Translations under genes and position numbers: made by a program
Part shown: piece by piece, positions 50,263-59,455 of the stretch
Layout of the letters: each line of letters opens with the position of its first letter
Numbering within the stretch: the stretch's first letter is position 1
Notes under the pieces: model-generated
Told to the model about the DNA's origin: nothing
Databases searched by the model: none
What the model saw: only the letters and a program-made list of their open reading frames with translations
Assembly: GCF_000473085.1 (NCBI RefSeq)
Contig: NZ_AXBA01000006.1
Coordinates: 62,001-126,000, forward strand
Reading direction: 5' to 3'
Source of the DNA: Azorhizobium doebereinerae UFLA1-100
GTDB taxonomy: Bacteria; Pseudomonadota; Alphaproteobacteria; Rhizobiales; Xanthobacteraceae
DNA length: 64,000 nucleotides

Positions 50263-50580
50263 GGGGAACCTCCTTGATTTGTGAGGGGATGCCGGGCGGC
50301 CGGACGGCCGTGGTGTCGCTCCTGCGGGCGGCCCGCGCCGTCGCGGCTGGCCGCCGGGGGCACGGGCAAAACCTTCTCCATCAATCCCTTGACCATCGAT
50401 CTCCCGGTTCCGGCGCGGGAAGCGCCGGGACGTCGGGATGCCTTTCGGCGCGGTCGCGCGGATCGTACAGGAGCGGGGGATTTGATGGTATGCAGTCGAT
50501 CACGCGTCGTGCGCCATATGTCGCAGCCGACCTGATCCGCACCGTGGGCGCCCGTCCGGCCGCCGCCGGAGACCGTCCCG
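50263..50580. other. Divergent gap between decarboxylase and MFS genes
   Basis: This gap of 318 bases shows no gene; it should hold the two divergent promoters. No clear palindrome or repeat was recognised. Confidence 0.45.
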
Positions 50581-51975
50581 ATGTCCTCCTCCCCCGCCGC
50601 CGTCGAACCCGCCGCGCAGGATGGCCTGCCGCTCCACCTGCGCCGCTGGGTGGTGCTGACCACCACCATCGCGGTGGTCATGGCCTCGCTCGACACCGCC
50701 ATCGCCAATACCGCTCTGCCGACCATCGCCGGCGACCTCCATACCGACGCCGCCACCGCCGTGTGGATCGTCAACGTCTACCAGCTGGCCATGGTGGCGA
50801 CGCTGCTGCCGTTCGCCTCGCTGGGCGAGACGGCGGGGCACGAGCGGGTCTATCTGGGCGGGCTGATCCTGTTCACCTTCGCCTCGCTCGCCTGCGCGCT
50901 GGCCTGGTCGCTGCCCAGCCTGATGGTGGCGCGCATGCTGCAAGGCATCGGCGCCAGCGGCATCATGAGCGTGAACGCCGCCATCGTCCGCCACATCTAT
51001 CCCCGCTCCATGCTGGGATTGGGCGTCGGGCGCACGGCGCTGGCGGTGGGGGTGGCCTTCGCGCTGGGGCCGACGGTCGCTTCCGCCATCCTCTCGGTGG
51101 CGGACTGGCCGTGGCTGTTCGCGGTCAACGTGCCGTTCGGCCTCGCCGCCATCGCCATCGGGCTGCGCACCACGCCGCGCACGCCGCGGGCGGACCACCG
51201 CTATGACCTGGTGGGCGGCGCCCTGGTGGCGGCCGCCTTCGCCGCGCTGATCCTGGCCATCGGCGAGGCGGCCCACTGGGCGCATCCGCTGGCGGTGGGG
51301 CTGGAGCTGCTCATCGCCGTCGTGCTGGGGGCGGTGCTGATCCGCCGGCAGGCCGGCCATCCGGCGCCCATGCTGCCGCTGGACCTGTTCCGCCGGCCGA
51401 TGTTCACGCTCTCGGCCGCCACCGCCATGTGCTCCTTCGCCGCCCAGGGCCTCGCCTTCGTCGGGCTGCCGTTCTATTTCCAGGACGTGCTGGGCCGCAC
51501 GGCGGTGGACACCGGCTTCCTCATGACCCCCTGGTCGATCGTGGTGGCGGTGATGGCGCCGGTGGCCGGGCGGCTGTCCGACCGCTATCCGGTGGGCATC
51601 CTCGGCGGCGGCGGGCTGATCATGCTCGGCATCGGCCTGGTGCTGCTCGCCACTTTGCCGGCCAATCCCTCGGTGGCCGACATCGTCTGGCGCATGGCGG
51701 TGTGCGGCGCCGGCTTCGGCTTTTTCCAGTCACCCAACATCCGCGCCATCATGTCGAGCGCCCCGCCCGGGCGCTCGGGCAGCGCCAGCGGCATGGTGGC
51801 GACCGCCCGCCTGCTGGGCCAGACCATCGGCGCCTCGCTCGTCGCCCTGTGCTTCGCCCTCGCCGGCCAGTCCGGCTCGACCCTGGCCCTGGCCTTGGGC
51901 GCCGGCTTCGCCTTCCTGGGCAGCGGGGCCAGCTTCCTGCGGCTGGCGGCCGGGCGTGGAGTGCCGGCTGAATGA
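50581..51975 (+). CDS. DHA2-family (14-helix) MFS efflux transporter
   Basis: This 464-residue permease has about 14 hydrophobic segments. The DHA2 motif ASLDTAIANTALPTIAGDL near 36-54 and WIVNVYQLAMVATLLPFASL identify the drug:H+ antiporter group. MSVNAAIVRHIYPRSMLGLG and GRLSDRYPVGILGGGGLIML are its further conserved loops. It probably exports a toxic cation or drug, Smv/QacA-like. Its stop codon forms part of a perfect palindrome. Confidence 0.9.
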   Translation: MSSSPAAVEPAAQDGLPLHLRRWVVLTTTIAVVMASLDTAIANTALPTIAGDLHTDAATAVWIVNVYQLAMVATLLPFASLGETAGHERVYLGGLILFTFASLACALAWSLPSLMVARMLQGIGASGIMSVNAAIVRHIYPRSMLGLGVGRTALAVGVAFALGPTVASAILSVADWPWLFAVNVPFGLAAIAIGLRTTPRTPRADHRYDLVGGALVAAAFAALILAIGEAAHWAHPLAVGLELLIAVVLGAVLIRRQAGHPAPMLPLDLFRRPMFTLSAATAMCSFAAQGLAFVGLPFYFQDVLGRTAVDTGFLMTPWSIVVAVMAPVAGRLSDRYPVGILGGGGLIMLGIGLVLLATLPANPSVADIVWRMAVCGAGFGFFQSPNIRAIMSSAPPGRSGSASGMVATARLLGQTIGASLVALCFALAGQSGSTLALALGAGFAFLGSGASFLRLAAGRGVPAE

Positions 51976-51989
51976 TGTTTTAAACATCA
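51973..51989. promoter_or_regulatory. Perfect palindrome at the MFS stop codon
   Basis: TGATGTTT-T-AAACATCA is a perfect 8-1-8 palindrome in an AT-rich island. It could be a weak terminator of the MFS gene or an operator for the XRE-hyf operon 79 bases downstream. Confidence 0.55.
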
Positions 51990-52026
51990 CAAATGGGTAT
52001 TGAAAAATGACTTAAGCCGGATTAGA

Positions 52027-52043
52027 GATGATTTATCGTCATC
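52027..52043. promoter_or_regulatory. Inverted repeat before the XRE gene
   Basis: GATGA-TTTATCG-TCATC is an interrupted palindrome 25 bases before the XRE start, a plausible autoregulatory site. Confidence 0.4.
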
Positions 52044-52067
52044 CATCCGTGAGCGTTCCGGGCCGCC

Positions 52068-52352
52068 ATGATCACCGCTGCGCAATTGCGTGCCGCACGG
52101 GCGCTGCTCGGCCTGGACCAGAAGGCGCTGGCCGGCCTGTGCGGTCTGTCGGTGCCCACCATCCAGCGGATGGAAGGCAGCGACGGCGTGATCCGGGGCA
52201 ATGTGGATTCGCTGATGAAGCTGGTCGGCGCGCTGGAGCGGGCCGGCGTCGAGCTGATCGCCGAGGGCAATGTGAGCGAGGCGGGCGGGCGCGGCGTGCG
52301 CCTGCGCGACCTGCCGGCCCGCCGCCCCGCCCCTCTGCCGGACGAGGCCTGA
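52068..52352 (+). CDS. Small XRE-family regulator heading the hyf operon
   Basis: This 94-residue protein begins MITAAQLRAARALLGLDQKA and has the helix-turn-helix ALAGLCGLSVPTIQRMEGSD (about 20-39). The remaining residues are short and basic. It ends three bases before hyfB, so it is co-transcribed with the membrane complex and probably senses a condition or ligand tied to it. Two palindromes upstream are candidate targets. Confidence 0.82.
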   Translation: MITAAQLRAARALLGLDQKALAGLCGLSVPTIQRMEGSDGVIRGNVDSLMKLVGALERAGVELIAEGNVSEAGGRGVRLRDLPARRPAPLPDEA

Positions 52353-52355
52353 GCC

Positions 52356-54359
52356 ATGGCCGTGGTCGTCGAGCTCTGGTGCGTCGCCGCGCTGCTGGCT
52401 CTGGCGGTCCTGGCCGTGCCCTTGTCCCGCGCCCATGCGGGCTCCCCCATCGTCTATGGCGGCGCGCTGGTGCTGAGCCTGATCGGCCTCGGCAATGCCG
52501 TGGCCGCGCTCGCCGCGCCGGCCGGCACGCTCGCTTTGCCGCTCGGCCTGCCCGGCACCGGGGCGCACTTCCGGCTCGACGGCCTGAGCGCGGTCTTCCT
52601 CGCCATCGTCCATCTGTGCGGCGCGAGCGCCAGCCTCTACGCCATCGGCTATGGCCGCCACGCGGACGCGCCGGGGCGGGTGCTGCCCTTCTTCCCCGCC
52701 TTCCTCGCCGCCATGAGCCTGGTGCTGCTGGCGGACGATGCCTACAGCTTCCTGTTCGCCTGGGAGAGCATGTCGCTGGCCTCCTGGGCGCTGGTCATCG
52801 CCGACCATCGCGCGGCGGAGAACCGCCGGGCGGCCTATGTCTATCTCGTCATGGCGAGCTTCGGCACCTTCCTGCTGATGCTGGCCTTCGGCCTGCTGGC
52901 GGGGACGGCGGGCATCTATGACTTCGTCGGCCTGCGCGCCCATCCGCCCGCCGCGCTGGTGGGCGGCGTGGTGCTCGGCCTCGCGCTCCTGGGGGCGGGC
53001 TCGAAGGCCGGCCTCGTGCCGCTGCACGCCTGGCTGCCGCTGGCCCATCCCGCCGCCCCCAGCCACGTCTCGGCGCTGATGAGCGCGGGCATGACCAAGG
53101 TGGCGGTCTACGGCTTCCTGCGCATCGTGTTCGACCTCATGGGCCCGCCGCAATGGTGGTGGGGCATTCCGGTGCTGGCGGCGGGGGCGGCGAGCGCGGC
53201 GCTCGGCGTGCTCTATGCGCTGATGCAGAGCGACATCAAGCGCGCGCTCGCCTACAGCACCATCGAGAACATCGGCATCGTCTTCGTCGGCCTCGGCCTG
53301 GCGCTGGCCTTTACTGCCAATGCGCTGCCCGCCGCCGGGGCGCTGGCGCTCACCGCCGCGCTGTTCCACGCGCTCAACCATGCGCTGTTCAAGAGCCTGC
53401 TGTTCTTCGGCGCCGGGGCGGTGCTGGGCGCCACCGGCGTGCGCGACATGGAGCGCATGGGCGGGCTGATCCACGGCATGCCGGTGACCGCCTTCGCCAT
53501 GCTCATCGCCTGCGCCGCCATCTCGGCGCTGCCGCCGCTCAACGGCTTCGTCTCCGAATGGCTGATCTTCCAGGCCATCCTCATCAGCCCGGAATTGCCG
53601 GCCTGGGGGCTGAAGCTGCTGGTGCCCGCCGCCGGCGCGCTGCTGGCGCTGGCCGCGGCGCTCGCCGCCGCCTGCTTCGTGCGGCTCTACGGCATCTCCT
53701 TCCTCGGCCGCCCGCGCGGGCCACAGGCCGCCGCCGCGCGCGAGGTGGACCGCTGGCAGCTCGGCGCCATGCTGGCGCTGGCGGGGCTGTGCGTGCTGGC
53801 CGGCGTGCTGCCGGGCCTCGTCATCGACGCCATGGCGCCCGCCGTCGCCGCGCTCACCGGCGCGCGCATGCCGCCGCAGGCGGGGGTGGCGTGGCTGTCC
53901 ATCATCCCGGTGGCGGAGAGCCGCAGCTCCTATAACGGCCTGCTGGTGCTGGTCTTCGTCGCCGGCTCCGCCGCCCTGGTGGCGGCGGCGATCCACCGCT
54001 TCGCCTCGCGCGCGGTGCGCCGGGCGCCGGCCTGGGACTGCGGCTTCCCGAATGCCGGCCTGCGCACCCAGTACACCGCCTCCAGCTTCGCCCAGCCGAT
54101 CCGCCGGGTGTTCGGCGCCACGGTGTTCTCCGCCCGCGAGCAGATCCACATGCCCCCGCCCGGCGACCTCTCCCCGGCGCGCTTCCGGCTGCGCCTGGTC
54201 GATCCGGCGTGGGACGGGCTCTATTTGCCGCTGGCGCGCGCCGTCTGGGCGCTGTCGGGGCGGATGAACGCCCTGCAATATCTCTCCATCCGGCGTTATC
54301 TCGCCCTGGTGTTCGGCGCTCTGGTGCTCCTGCTGCTGGTGCTGGCGCTATGGGGATGA
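52356..54359 (+). CDS. hyfB: HyfB-like proton-pumping subunit (NuoL-related)
   Basis: This 667-residue, about 16-helix membrane protein is of the antiporter-like complex I/hydrogenase-4 family. Proton-path lysines and glutamates are in FAWESMSLASWALV (Glu) and AGSKAGLVPLHAWLPLAHPA (Lys). SDIKRALAYSTIENIGIVFV is the second conserved stretch. The C-terminal region after residue 570 (PAWDCGFPNAGLRTQYTASS) is typical of HyfB/HycC. It overlaps hyfC by four bases. The complex is unusual because its large subunit lacks the NiFe site. Confidence 0.9.
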   Translation: MAVVVELWCVAALLALAVLAVPLSRAHAGSPIVYGGALVLSLIGLGNAVAALAAPAGTLALPLGLPGTGAHFRLDGLSAVFLAIVHLCGASASLYAIGYGRHADAPGRVLPFFPAFLAAMSLVLLADDAYSFLFAWESMSLASWALVIADHRAAENRRAAYVYLVMASFGTFLLMLAFGLLAGTAGIYDFVGLRAHPPAALVGGVVLGLALLGAGSKAGLVPLHAWLPLAHPAAPSHVSALMSAGMTKVAVYGFLRIVFDLMGPPQWWWGIPVLAAGAASAALGVLYALMQSDIKRALAYSTIENIGIVFVGLGLALAFTANALPAAGALALTAALFHALNHALFKSLLFFGAGAVLGATGVRDMERMGGLIHGMPVTAFAMLIACAAISALPPLNGFVSEWLIFQAILISPELPAWGLKLLVPAAGALLALAAALAAACFVRLYGISFLGRPRGPQAAAAREVDRWQLGAMLALAGLCVLAGVLPGLVIDAMAPAVAALTGARMPPQAGVAWLSIIPVAESRSSYNGLLVLVFVAGSAALVAAAIHRFASRAVRRAPAWDCGFPNAGLRTQYTASSFAQPIRRVFGATVFSAREQIHMPPPGDLSPARFRLRLVDPAWDGLYLPLARAVWALSGRMNALQYLSIRRYLALVFGALVLLLLVLALWG

Positions 54360-55306
54360 TCCACGCCCTCCTGGTGCAGGGCCTCCAGATGGCCCTGGTG
54401 CTGGCCATCGCCCCGCTGGTCACCGGCTTCGTGCGGGTGGTGAAGGCCCGCCTGCTGCGCCGGCGCGGCCCGCCGCTGCTCCAGCCCTATTTCGATCTCG
54501 CCCGCCTCGCCCGCAAGGAGGCGGTGCTGGCGCAGAATGCCTCCTGGCTGTTCCGCGCCGCGCCCTATCTCATCTTCGCCGCCACCTGGGTGGCGGCGGC
54601 GCTGGTGCCCACCTTCGCCACCGGCCTCGTCTTCTCCTGGACGGCGGACCTCATCGCCATCACCGCCCTGCTCGGCAGCGCGCGCTTCTTCCTGGCGCTG
54701 GCCGGCATGGATGTGGGCACCAGCTTCGGCGGCCTCGGCGCCAGCCGCGAGGTGATGATCGCCTCGCTGGCCGAGCCGGCGCTCATCATGATCGTGTTCA
54801 CTTTGGCGCTGGTGGCCGGCTCCACCCAACTCTCCACCGTGGCCGAGCACATGCTCTCCGCCCATGTAGGCCTGCGCGTCTCGCTCGGCCTCGCGCTGAT
54901 CGGCCTGACCATGGTGGCGATCGCCGAGAATGCCCGCATCCCCATCGACAATCCGGCCACCCACCTGGAACTGACCATGGTGCACGAGGCCATGGTGCTG
55001 GAATATTCCGGCCGCCACCTGGCGCTGATCGAGCTGGCCGCGTCGCTGAAGCTGACGCTCTATCTCTCGCTGATCGCCTGCGTGTTCCTGCCCTGGGGGC
55101 TGGCGCCGGCGGGCGCGGCCCCCGCCGTGCTGGCGCTGGGCATGCTCGCCTATGGCGCCAAGCTGGCGCTGGGCGGGGCGCTGCTCGGCCTGTTCGAGAC
55201 CGTCATCGCCAAGATGCGGGTGTTCCGGGTGCCGGACTTCCTCGGCGCGGCGCTGATGCTGGGCCTGCTCGGCACGCTGCTGCTGTTCGTGTCGAGGAGC
55301 TTCTGA
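54356..55306 (+). CDS. hyfC: HyfC-like membrane subunit (NuoH-related)
   Basis: This 316-residue protein has about eight helices and couples the soluble module to the pump. It has the quinone/charge-path segment AENARIPIDNPATHLELTMV and HEAMVLEYSGRHLALIELAA, conserved in HyfC/HycD. Another motif is PPLLQPYFDLARLARKEAVL near the N-terminus. The start at 54356 overlaps the hyfB stop; an ATG two codons earlier is also in frame. Confidence 0.9.
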   Translation: MIHALLVQGLQMALVLAIAPLVTGFVRVVKARLLRRRGPPLLQPYFDLARLARKEAVLAQNASWLFRAAPYLIFAATWVAAALVPTFATGLVFSWTADLIAITALLGSARFFLALAGMDVGTSFGGLGASREVMIASLAEPALIMIVFTLALVAGSTQLSTVAEHMLSAHVGLRVSLGLALIGLTMVAIAENARIPIDNPATHLELTMVHEAMVLEYSGRHLALIELAASLKLTLYLSLIACVFLPWGLAPAGAAPAVLALGMLAYGAKLALGGALLGLFETVIAKMRVFRVPDFLGAALMLGLLGTLLLFVSRSF

Positions 55307-55968
55307 TGGGCAGCCTCGTCTTCGATGTGGCGCATCTCCTGGCCGGCGGCCTCGTGCTGCTCAGCCTCGTCATGCTCTATCAGGACCGCCTGCCGGCGCT
55401 GATCCGCATGTTCGCGCTCCAGGCGGTGGTGCTCACCCTGTCGGTGTCCTGGCAGGCCTATGCGCAGGGCGCGCCGCACCTCTATGTCACCGCCGCCATC
55501 GCGCTGGCGTTCAAGGCCATCATCATTCCCATCGCCCTCCAGCGCATCGTCGTGCGGCTCGGCCTGCACCGGGAGGTGGAGACCGCGCTTTCCATCGGCC
55601 CGACCATGGTGGCGGGCATCGCGCTGGTGGCGCTGTCCATGGTGGTGATGCTGCGCGTCACCGCCGAGGCCGATCCGCTGGCGCGGGAGGATCTGGCCTT
55701 CGCCCTCTCGGTGGTGCTGCTGGGCCTGCTGATGATGGTGACGCGGCGCAACGCGGTGAGCCAGGTGGTGGGCTTCATGTCGCTGGAGAACGGCCTCATC
55801 CTCGCCGCCGCCGGCGCCAAGGGCATGCCGCTGGTGGTGGAGATTTCGGTCGCCTTCTCCGTGCTGGTGGCCTTCATCGTCATCGGCATCTTCCTGTTCC
55901 GCATCCGCGAGCGCTTCGACACGGTGGACAGCGCGGCGCTGGACCGTTTCCGCGAGGGCCAGAGATGA
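55306..55968 (+). CDS. hyfE: HyfE-like membrane subunit (NuoK-related)
   Basis: This 220-residue subunit has about six helices. GFMSLENGLILAAAGAKGMP near 150-170 carries the conserved glutamate of the MrpC/NuoK family. The stop of hyfC and its ATG overlap, and it overlaps hyfF by four bases. Confidence 0.87.
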   Translation: MGSLVFDVAHLLAGGLVLLSLVMLYQDRLPALIRMFALQAVVLTLSVSWQAYAQGAPHLYVTAAIALAFKAIIIPIALQRIVVRLGLHREVETALSIGPTMVAGIALVALSMVVMLRVTAEADPLAREDLAFALSVVLLGLLMMVTRRNAVSQVVGFMSLENGLILAAAGAKGMPLVVEISVAFSVLVAFIVIGIFLFRIRERFDTVDSAALDRFREGQR

Positions 55969-57410
55969 CCGCCGGCTTCGACGCGGCCTCCGCCCTGCTC
56001 CTGCTGCCGGCGCTCGCCGCCGCCGTGCTGCTGGCGCTGCCCGGCTACCGGGCCGGCGCGGTGGTGAACACGCTCGCCGCCTTCCTCTCCTTCCTCGCCG
56101 CCGCCTCGCTGCTGGTGGCAAAGCCCGAGGACGGGGCGTTCCTGCGGGTGGACGACCTCAACATCGTCTTCCTGGTGCTCAACAGCTTCGTCGGCTGCAC
56201 CACGGCGCTGTTCAGCGCCGGCTACATCGCCCACGAGCTGGAGGCGGGGCGGCTGACCATCGGCCAGATGCGCTTCTACCACGCCATGTATCAGGCGCTG
56301 CTGTTCGCCATGAACCTCGCCCTGCTGGCCAGCAGCATCGGCGTCATGTGGGTGGCCATCGAGATGGCGACGCTGACCACCGTGCTCATGGTCGGCCTCT
56401 ACCGCACCCCGGCGGCCATCGAGGCGGCGTGGAAATACTTCATCCTCGGCAGCGTCGGCATCGCGCTCGCGCTGTTCGGCAGCATCCTGGTCTACATGGC
56501 CGCCCGGCCGGTGGTGGGGGAGGGGCCCGACGGCATGGCGTGGGCCGTGCTGATGGCCCACGCGGCGGCGTTCGACCCGGCGCTGCTCAACCTCGCCTTC
56601 GTCTTCCTGCTGCTGGGCTACGGCACCAAGGTCGGCCTCGTGCCGCTGCATGCCTGGCTGCCGGATGCCCATGCGGAGGGGCCGACGCCGATCTCCGCCG
56701 TGCTCTCCGGCCTGCTGCTCAACGTGGCGCTCTACGCGGTGCTGCGCTTCAAGCTGCTGCTCGCGGCGGCCCCCGGCGCGCTGGCGCCCGGGCCGCTGCT
56801 GATGGGGCTGGGGCTGCTGTCGCTGCTGTTCGCCGGCGGCATGCTCTACCGGCGGCGGGACATCAAGCGCCTGTTCGCCTTTTCCTCCATCGAGCACATG
56901 GGGCTGATCGCCTTCGCCTTCGGCATCGGCGGGCCGATCGCCAATTTCGCCGGCCTGCTGCACATGGCCATGCACAGCCTCACCAAGTCGGCCATCTTCT
57001 TCGGCGTCGGCCATGTGGTGCAGGTGAAGGGCACGCAGGCGCTGTCCGAGATCCGCGGCCTCACCGCCAGCCACCCGGTGCTGGGCTGGGGGCTGGTGCT
57101 GGGTGTCGCCGCCATCGCCGGCCTGCCGCCGTCGGGCGTGTTCATGAGCGAATTCCTGGTGGTGACGTCCACGGTGGCCCACGCCCCGGCGCTGGCGGCG
57201 CTCCTGGTGGCGGGCCTGCTGCTGGCCTTCGGCGCCCTGATGCTGCGCCTGCACGGCCTCGCCTTCGGCGCGCCCACCGGCCGCATGGCGCCGGTGAAGG
57301 GCACGCAGGCGCCCATGCTGCTGCATCTCGCTTTGGTGGTCGGCGCCGGCCTCTATCTGCCGCCGCCGCTGGTCGCCTGGTTCCAGCACATCGCGCGGCT
57401 TCTGGGCTGA
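55965..57410 (+). CDS. hyfF: HyfF-like antiporter subunit (NuoN/M-related)
   Basis: This 481-residue, about 14-helix proton pump is the second antiporter-like chain. MWVAIEMATLTTVLMVGLYR gives the conserved glutamate, GYGTKVGLVPLHAWLPDAHA the lysine and DIKRLFAFSSIEHMGLIAFA the central stretch. It is followed after ten bases by the catalytic-type large subunit. With HyfB this gives the complex at least two possible ion channels. Confidence 0.9.
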   Translation: MTAGFDAASALLLLPALAAAVLLALPGYRAGAVVNTLAAFLSFLAAASLLVAKPEDGAFLRVDDLNIVFLVLNSFVGCTTALFSAGYIAHELEAGRLTIGQMRFYHAMYQALLFAMNLALLASSIGVMWVAIEMATLTTVLMVGLYRTPAAIEAAWKYFILGSVGIALALFGSILVYMAARPVVGEGPDGMAWAVLMAHAAAFDPALLNLAFVFLLLGYGTKVGLVPLHAWLPDAHAEGPTPISAVLSGLLLNVALYAVLRFKLLLAAAPGALAPGPLLMGLGLLSLLFAGGMLYRRRDIKRLFAFSSIEHMGLIAFAFGIGGPIANFAGLLHMAMHSLTKSAIFFGVGHVVQVKGTQALSEIRGLTASHPVLGWGLVLGVAAIAGLPPSGVFMSEFLVVTSTVAHAPALAALLVAGLLLAFGALMLRLHGLAFGAPTGRMAPVKGTQAPMLLHLALVVGAGLYLPPPLVAWFQHIARLLG

Positions 57411-57420
57411 GGAGGGGGAC

Positions 57421-58932
57421 ATGCCGGCGCTCTTCAATGTCCTCGCCTCCGGCCGCATCCGGCCCGACCACCGGCCCTGGCTGCGGGCCGAGGTGGACGC
57501 GGCGCTGTGGTGCGCGCTGGCTCAGCAATTGGCGGAGGGGCGCTGGACCCTGCTCGGCCTGTGGGGCGACGCCGGCGCGGTGCACATGGCGCTGCTCGAC
57601 GCGACCGGCGGTGCGGTGGGCGTGGCGAGCCTGGCCTGCGCGGACGGGACGTTTCCCTCGGTCGGCCGCCTGCATGCGCCGGCGCAGCGGCTTGAGCGCA
57701 CGATCACCGATCTGTTCGGCCTGACACCGGTGGATGCGCCGGATACCCGGCCCTGGCTCGACCATGGCCGCTGGCCGGTGTCCCGCCCGCTGGCCGCCCG
57801 GCCCGGCGCGCCGGAGGCGGCGCCCTATGCCTTCCTGCCGGTGGAGGGCGAGGGGCTGCACGAGGTGGCGGTCGGCCCGGTGCATGCGGGCATCATCGAG
57901 CCCGGCCATTTCCGCTTCACCGCCAATGGCGAGGCGGTGGTGCGGCTGGAGGAGCGCCTCGGCTACGTGCATCGCGGCGTCGAGGGGCTGATGGCCGGGG
58001 CGTCCGTGGCGCAGGGCGCGGCGCTGGCGGGGCGGGTGTGCGGCGACAGCACGGTGGCCTATGCGCTCGCCTTCGCCCGTGCGGTGGAGGCGGCGCTGGG
58101 CGTGGCGGCGCCGGAGCGGGCGCAGTGGCTGCGCGGCCTGATGGCGGAGCTGGAGCGCCTCGCCAACCATATCGGCGACATCGGCGCGGTGTGCAACGAT
58201 GCCGCCTTCCCGCGCCTGCTGGCGCCCTGCGCGGTGCTGCGCGAGCAGGTGCTGCGCGCCGCCGAGGCCGGCTTCGGCCAGCGCATGATGAAGGACCGCA
58301 TCGTCCCCGGCGGGGTGACGGCGGACCTCGCCCCGGCGGGCGCGGCGCGCATCCGCGCCTTGGTCTCGACCGCGCGGGCGGCGCTGCCGGAGCTTATCTC
58401 CATCTATGACGGCACCGCCTCGTTGCAGGACCGCACCGCGGGCACCGGCTTCGCCCGGCCGGACCTGGTGGCGCGGTTCGGCTGCGGCGGTTTCGTCGGG
58501 CGGGCGTCGGGGCGGGGCTTCGACGCCCGGCGCGTGCTGCCCTATGCGCCCTATGACGCGCTGACCTTCGCCGTGCCGGTGCTGGACGGCGGCGACGTGA
58601 ATGCCCGGGTGTGGGTGCGCATCAAGGAGGTGGAGCAGAGCCTCGGTCTCGTCACGCAGATGCTGGACCGGATGCCGGAGGGGCCGCTCGGTGTGGACCT
58701 GCCCGTGCCGGGGGCGCCGTGCGAGGGGCTGGCGCTGGTGGAGGGGTTCCGCGGCGACGTGCTGGCGTTCGTGCGGCTCGACGCCGAGGGCCGCATCGCC
58801 CGCTGCCATTTGCGCGATCCGTCCTGGTTCCAGTGGCCGGTGCTGGAGGCGGCGATCGAGGGCAACATCATCGCCGACTTTCCGCTCTGCAATAAGTCGT
58901 TCAACTGCGCCTATGCCGGGGTGGACCTTTAG
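57421..58932 (+). CDS. hyfG: HyfG-like large subunit lacking the NiFe ligand pairs
   Basis: This 503-residue protein is a NuoC-like domain (about 1-130) fused to a NuoD/NiFe large-subunit domain. True group-4 hydrogenases have CxxC pairs near both ends. Here the first is AGRVCGDSTVAYA, keeping C207 but with S210 in place of the second Cys, and the second is PLCNKSFNCAYAGVDL, with C490 and C496 but no DPCxxC. There is no C-terminal maturation extension. The protein is thus unlikely to hold NiFe and matches energy-converting hydrogenase-related (Ehr) complexes, whose reaction is unknown. It keeps EERLGYVHRGVEGLM, the shared complex I motif. No hyp genes are near. Confidence 0.88.
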   Translation: MPALFNVLASGRIRPDHRPWLRAEVDAALWCALAQQLAEGRWTLLGLWGDAGAVHMALLDATGGAVGVASLACADGTFPSVGRLHAPAQRLERTITDLFGLTPVDAPDTRPWLDHGRWPVSRPLAARPGAPEAAPYAFLPVEGEGLHEVAVGPVHAGIIEPGHFRFTANGEAVVRLEERLGYVHRGVEGLMAGASVAQGAALAGRVCGDSTVAYALAFARAVEAALGVAAPERAQWLRGLMAELERLANHIGDIGAVCNDAAFPRLLAPCAVLREQVLRAAEAGFGQRMMKDRIVPGGVTADLAPAGAARIRALVSTARAALPELISIYDGTASLQDRTAGTGFARPDLVARFGCGGFVGRASGRGFDARRVLPYAPYDALTFAVPVLDGGDVNARVWVRIKEVEQSLGLVTQMLDRMPEGPLGVDLPVPGAPCEGLALVEGFRGDVLAFVRLDAEGRIARCHLRDPSWFQWPVLEAAIEGNIIADFPLCNKSFNCAYAGVDL

Positions 58933-58942
58933 GAGAGGCGCG

Positions 58943-59452
58943 ATGCGCACGCTGCTGCTGGATGCCCTGTTGAAAGGGCCGCTCACCGAGCCCGCCCCCG
59001 CCGCGGACGATGCGGAGCTCATGGCGCTCGCCGCCCAGCTGGAGGGCGCGGCCAGGCGCCGGCTCGGGCGGGGCCTTGCCATCCGCCAGGTGGATGCGGG
59101 CTCGTGCAACGGCTGCGAGCTGGAGATCCACGCCCTTTCCAATGCCTATTACGACCTGGAGCGCTTCGGGCTGCGCTTCGTCGCCTCGCCGCGCCATGCG
59201 GACGTGCTGCTGGTCACCGGGCCGGTGACCGCCAACATGCGCGAAGCCCTGCTGCGCACCCATGCGGCGACGCCGGGGCCGAAATGGGTGGTGGCGGCGG
59301 GATCGTGCGCCTGCGACGGCGGGATGTTCGCCGGCAGCTATGCCTGCGCCGGCGGTGTCGAGGCCGTGCTGCCGGTGGACCTGCGCATCCCCGGCTGCCC
59401 GCCCAGCCCCGCCACGCTGCTGAAGGGGCTGATCGCGCTGCTCGGGCGCTGA
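58943..59452 (+). CDS. hyfI: HyfI-like small subunit with [4Fe-4S] site (NuoB-related)
   Basis: This 169-residue protein keeps all four ligands of the proximal [4Fe-4S] cluster: C55 and C58 (GSCNGCELEIH), C122 (AAGSCACDGG) and C152 (IPGCPPSP). An intact cluster next to a NiFe-less large subunit suggests electron transfer to another acceptor, perhaps a quinone. No HyfH/NuoI ferredoxin-type protein is encoded, so the electron donor is missing from the operon. It is the last gene, ending three bases from the convergent TetR gene. Confidence 0.92.
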   Translation: MRTLLLDALLKGPLTEPAPAADDAELMALAAQLEGAARRRLGRGLAIRQVDAGSCNGCELEIHALSNAYYDLERFGLRFVASPRHADVLLVTGPVTANMREALLRTHAATPGPKWVVAAGSCACDGGMFAGSYACAGGVEAVLPVDLRIPGCPPSPATLLKGLIALLGR

Positions 59453-59455
59453 GCC

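Noticed and set aside
51987-54278. Open frame of 763 codons on the minus strand
   Set aside because: It is antisense to hyfB, with low-complexity His/Gln/Arg composition and no homology.
57421-58932. Annotation as a functional NiFe hydrogenase large subunit
   Set aside because: The CxxC pairs that hold NiFe are missing at both ends and there are no maturation genes, so H2 chemistry is not supported.
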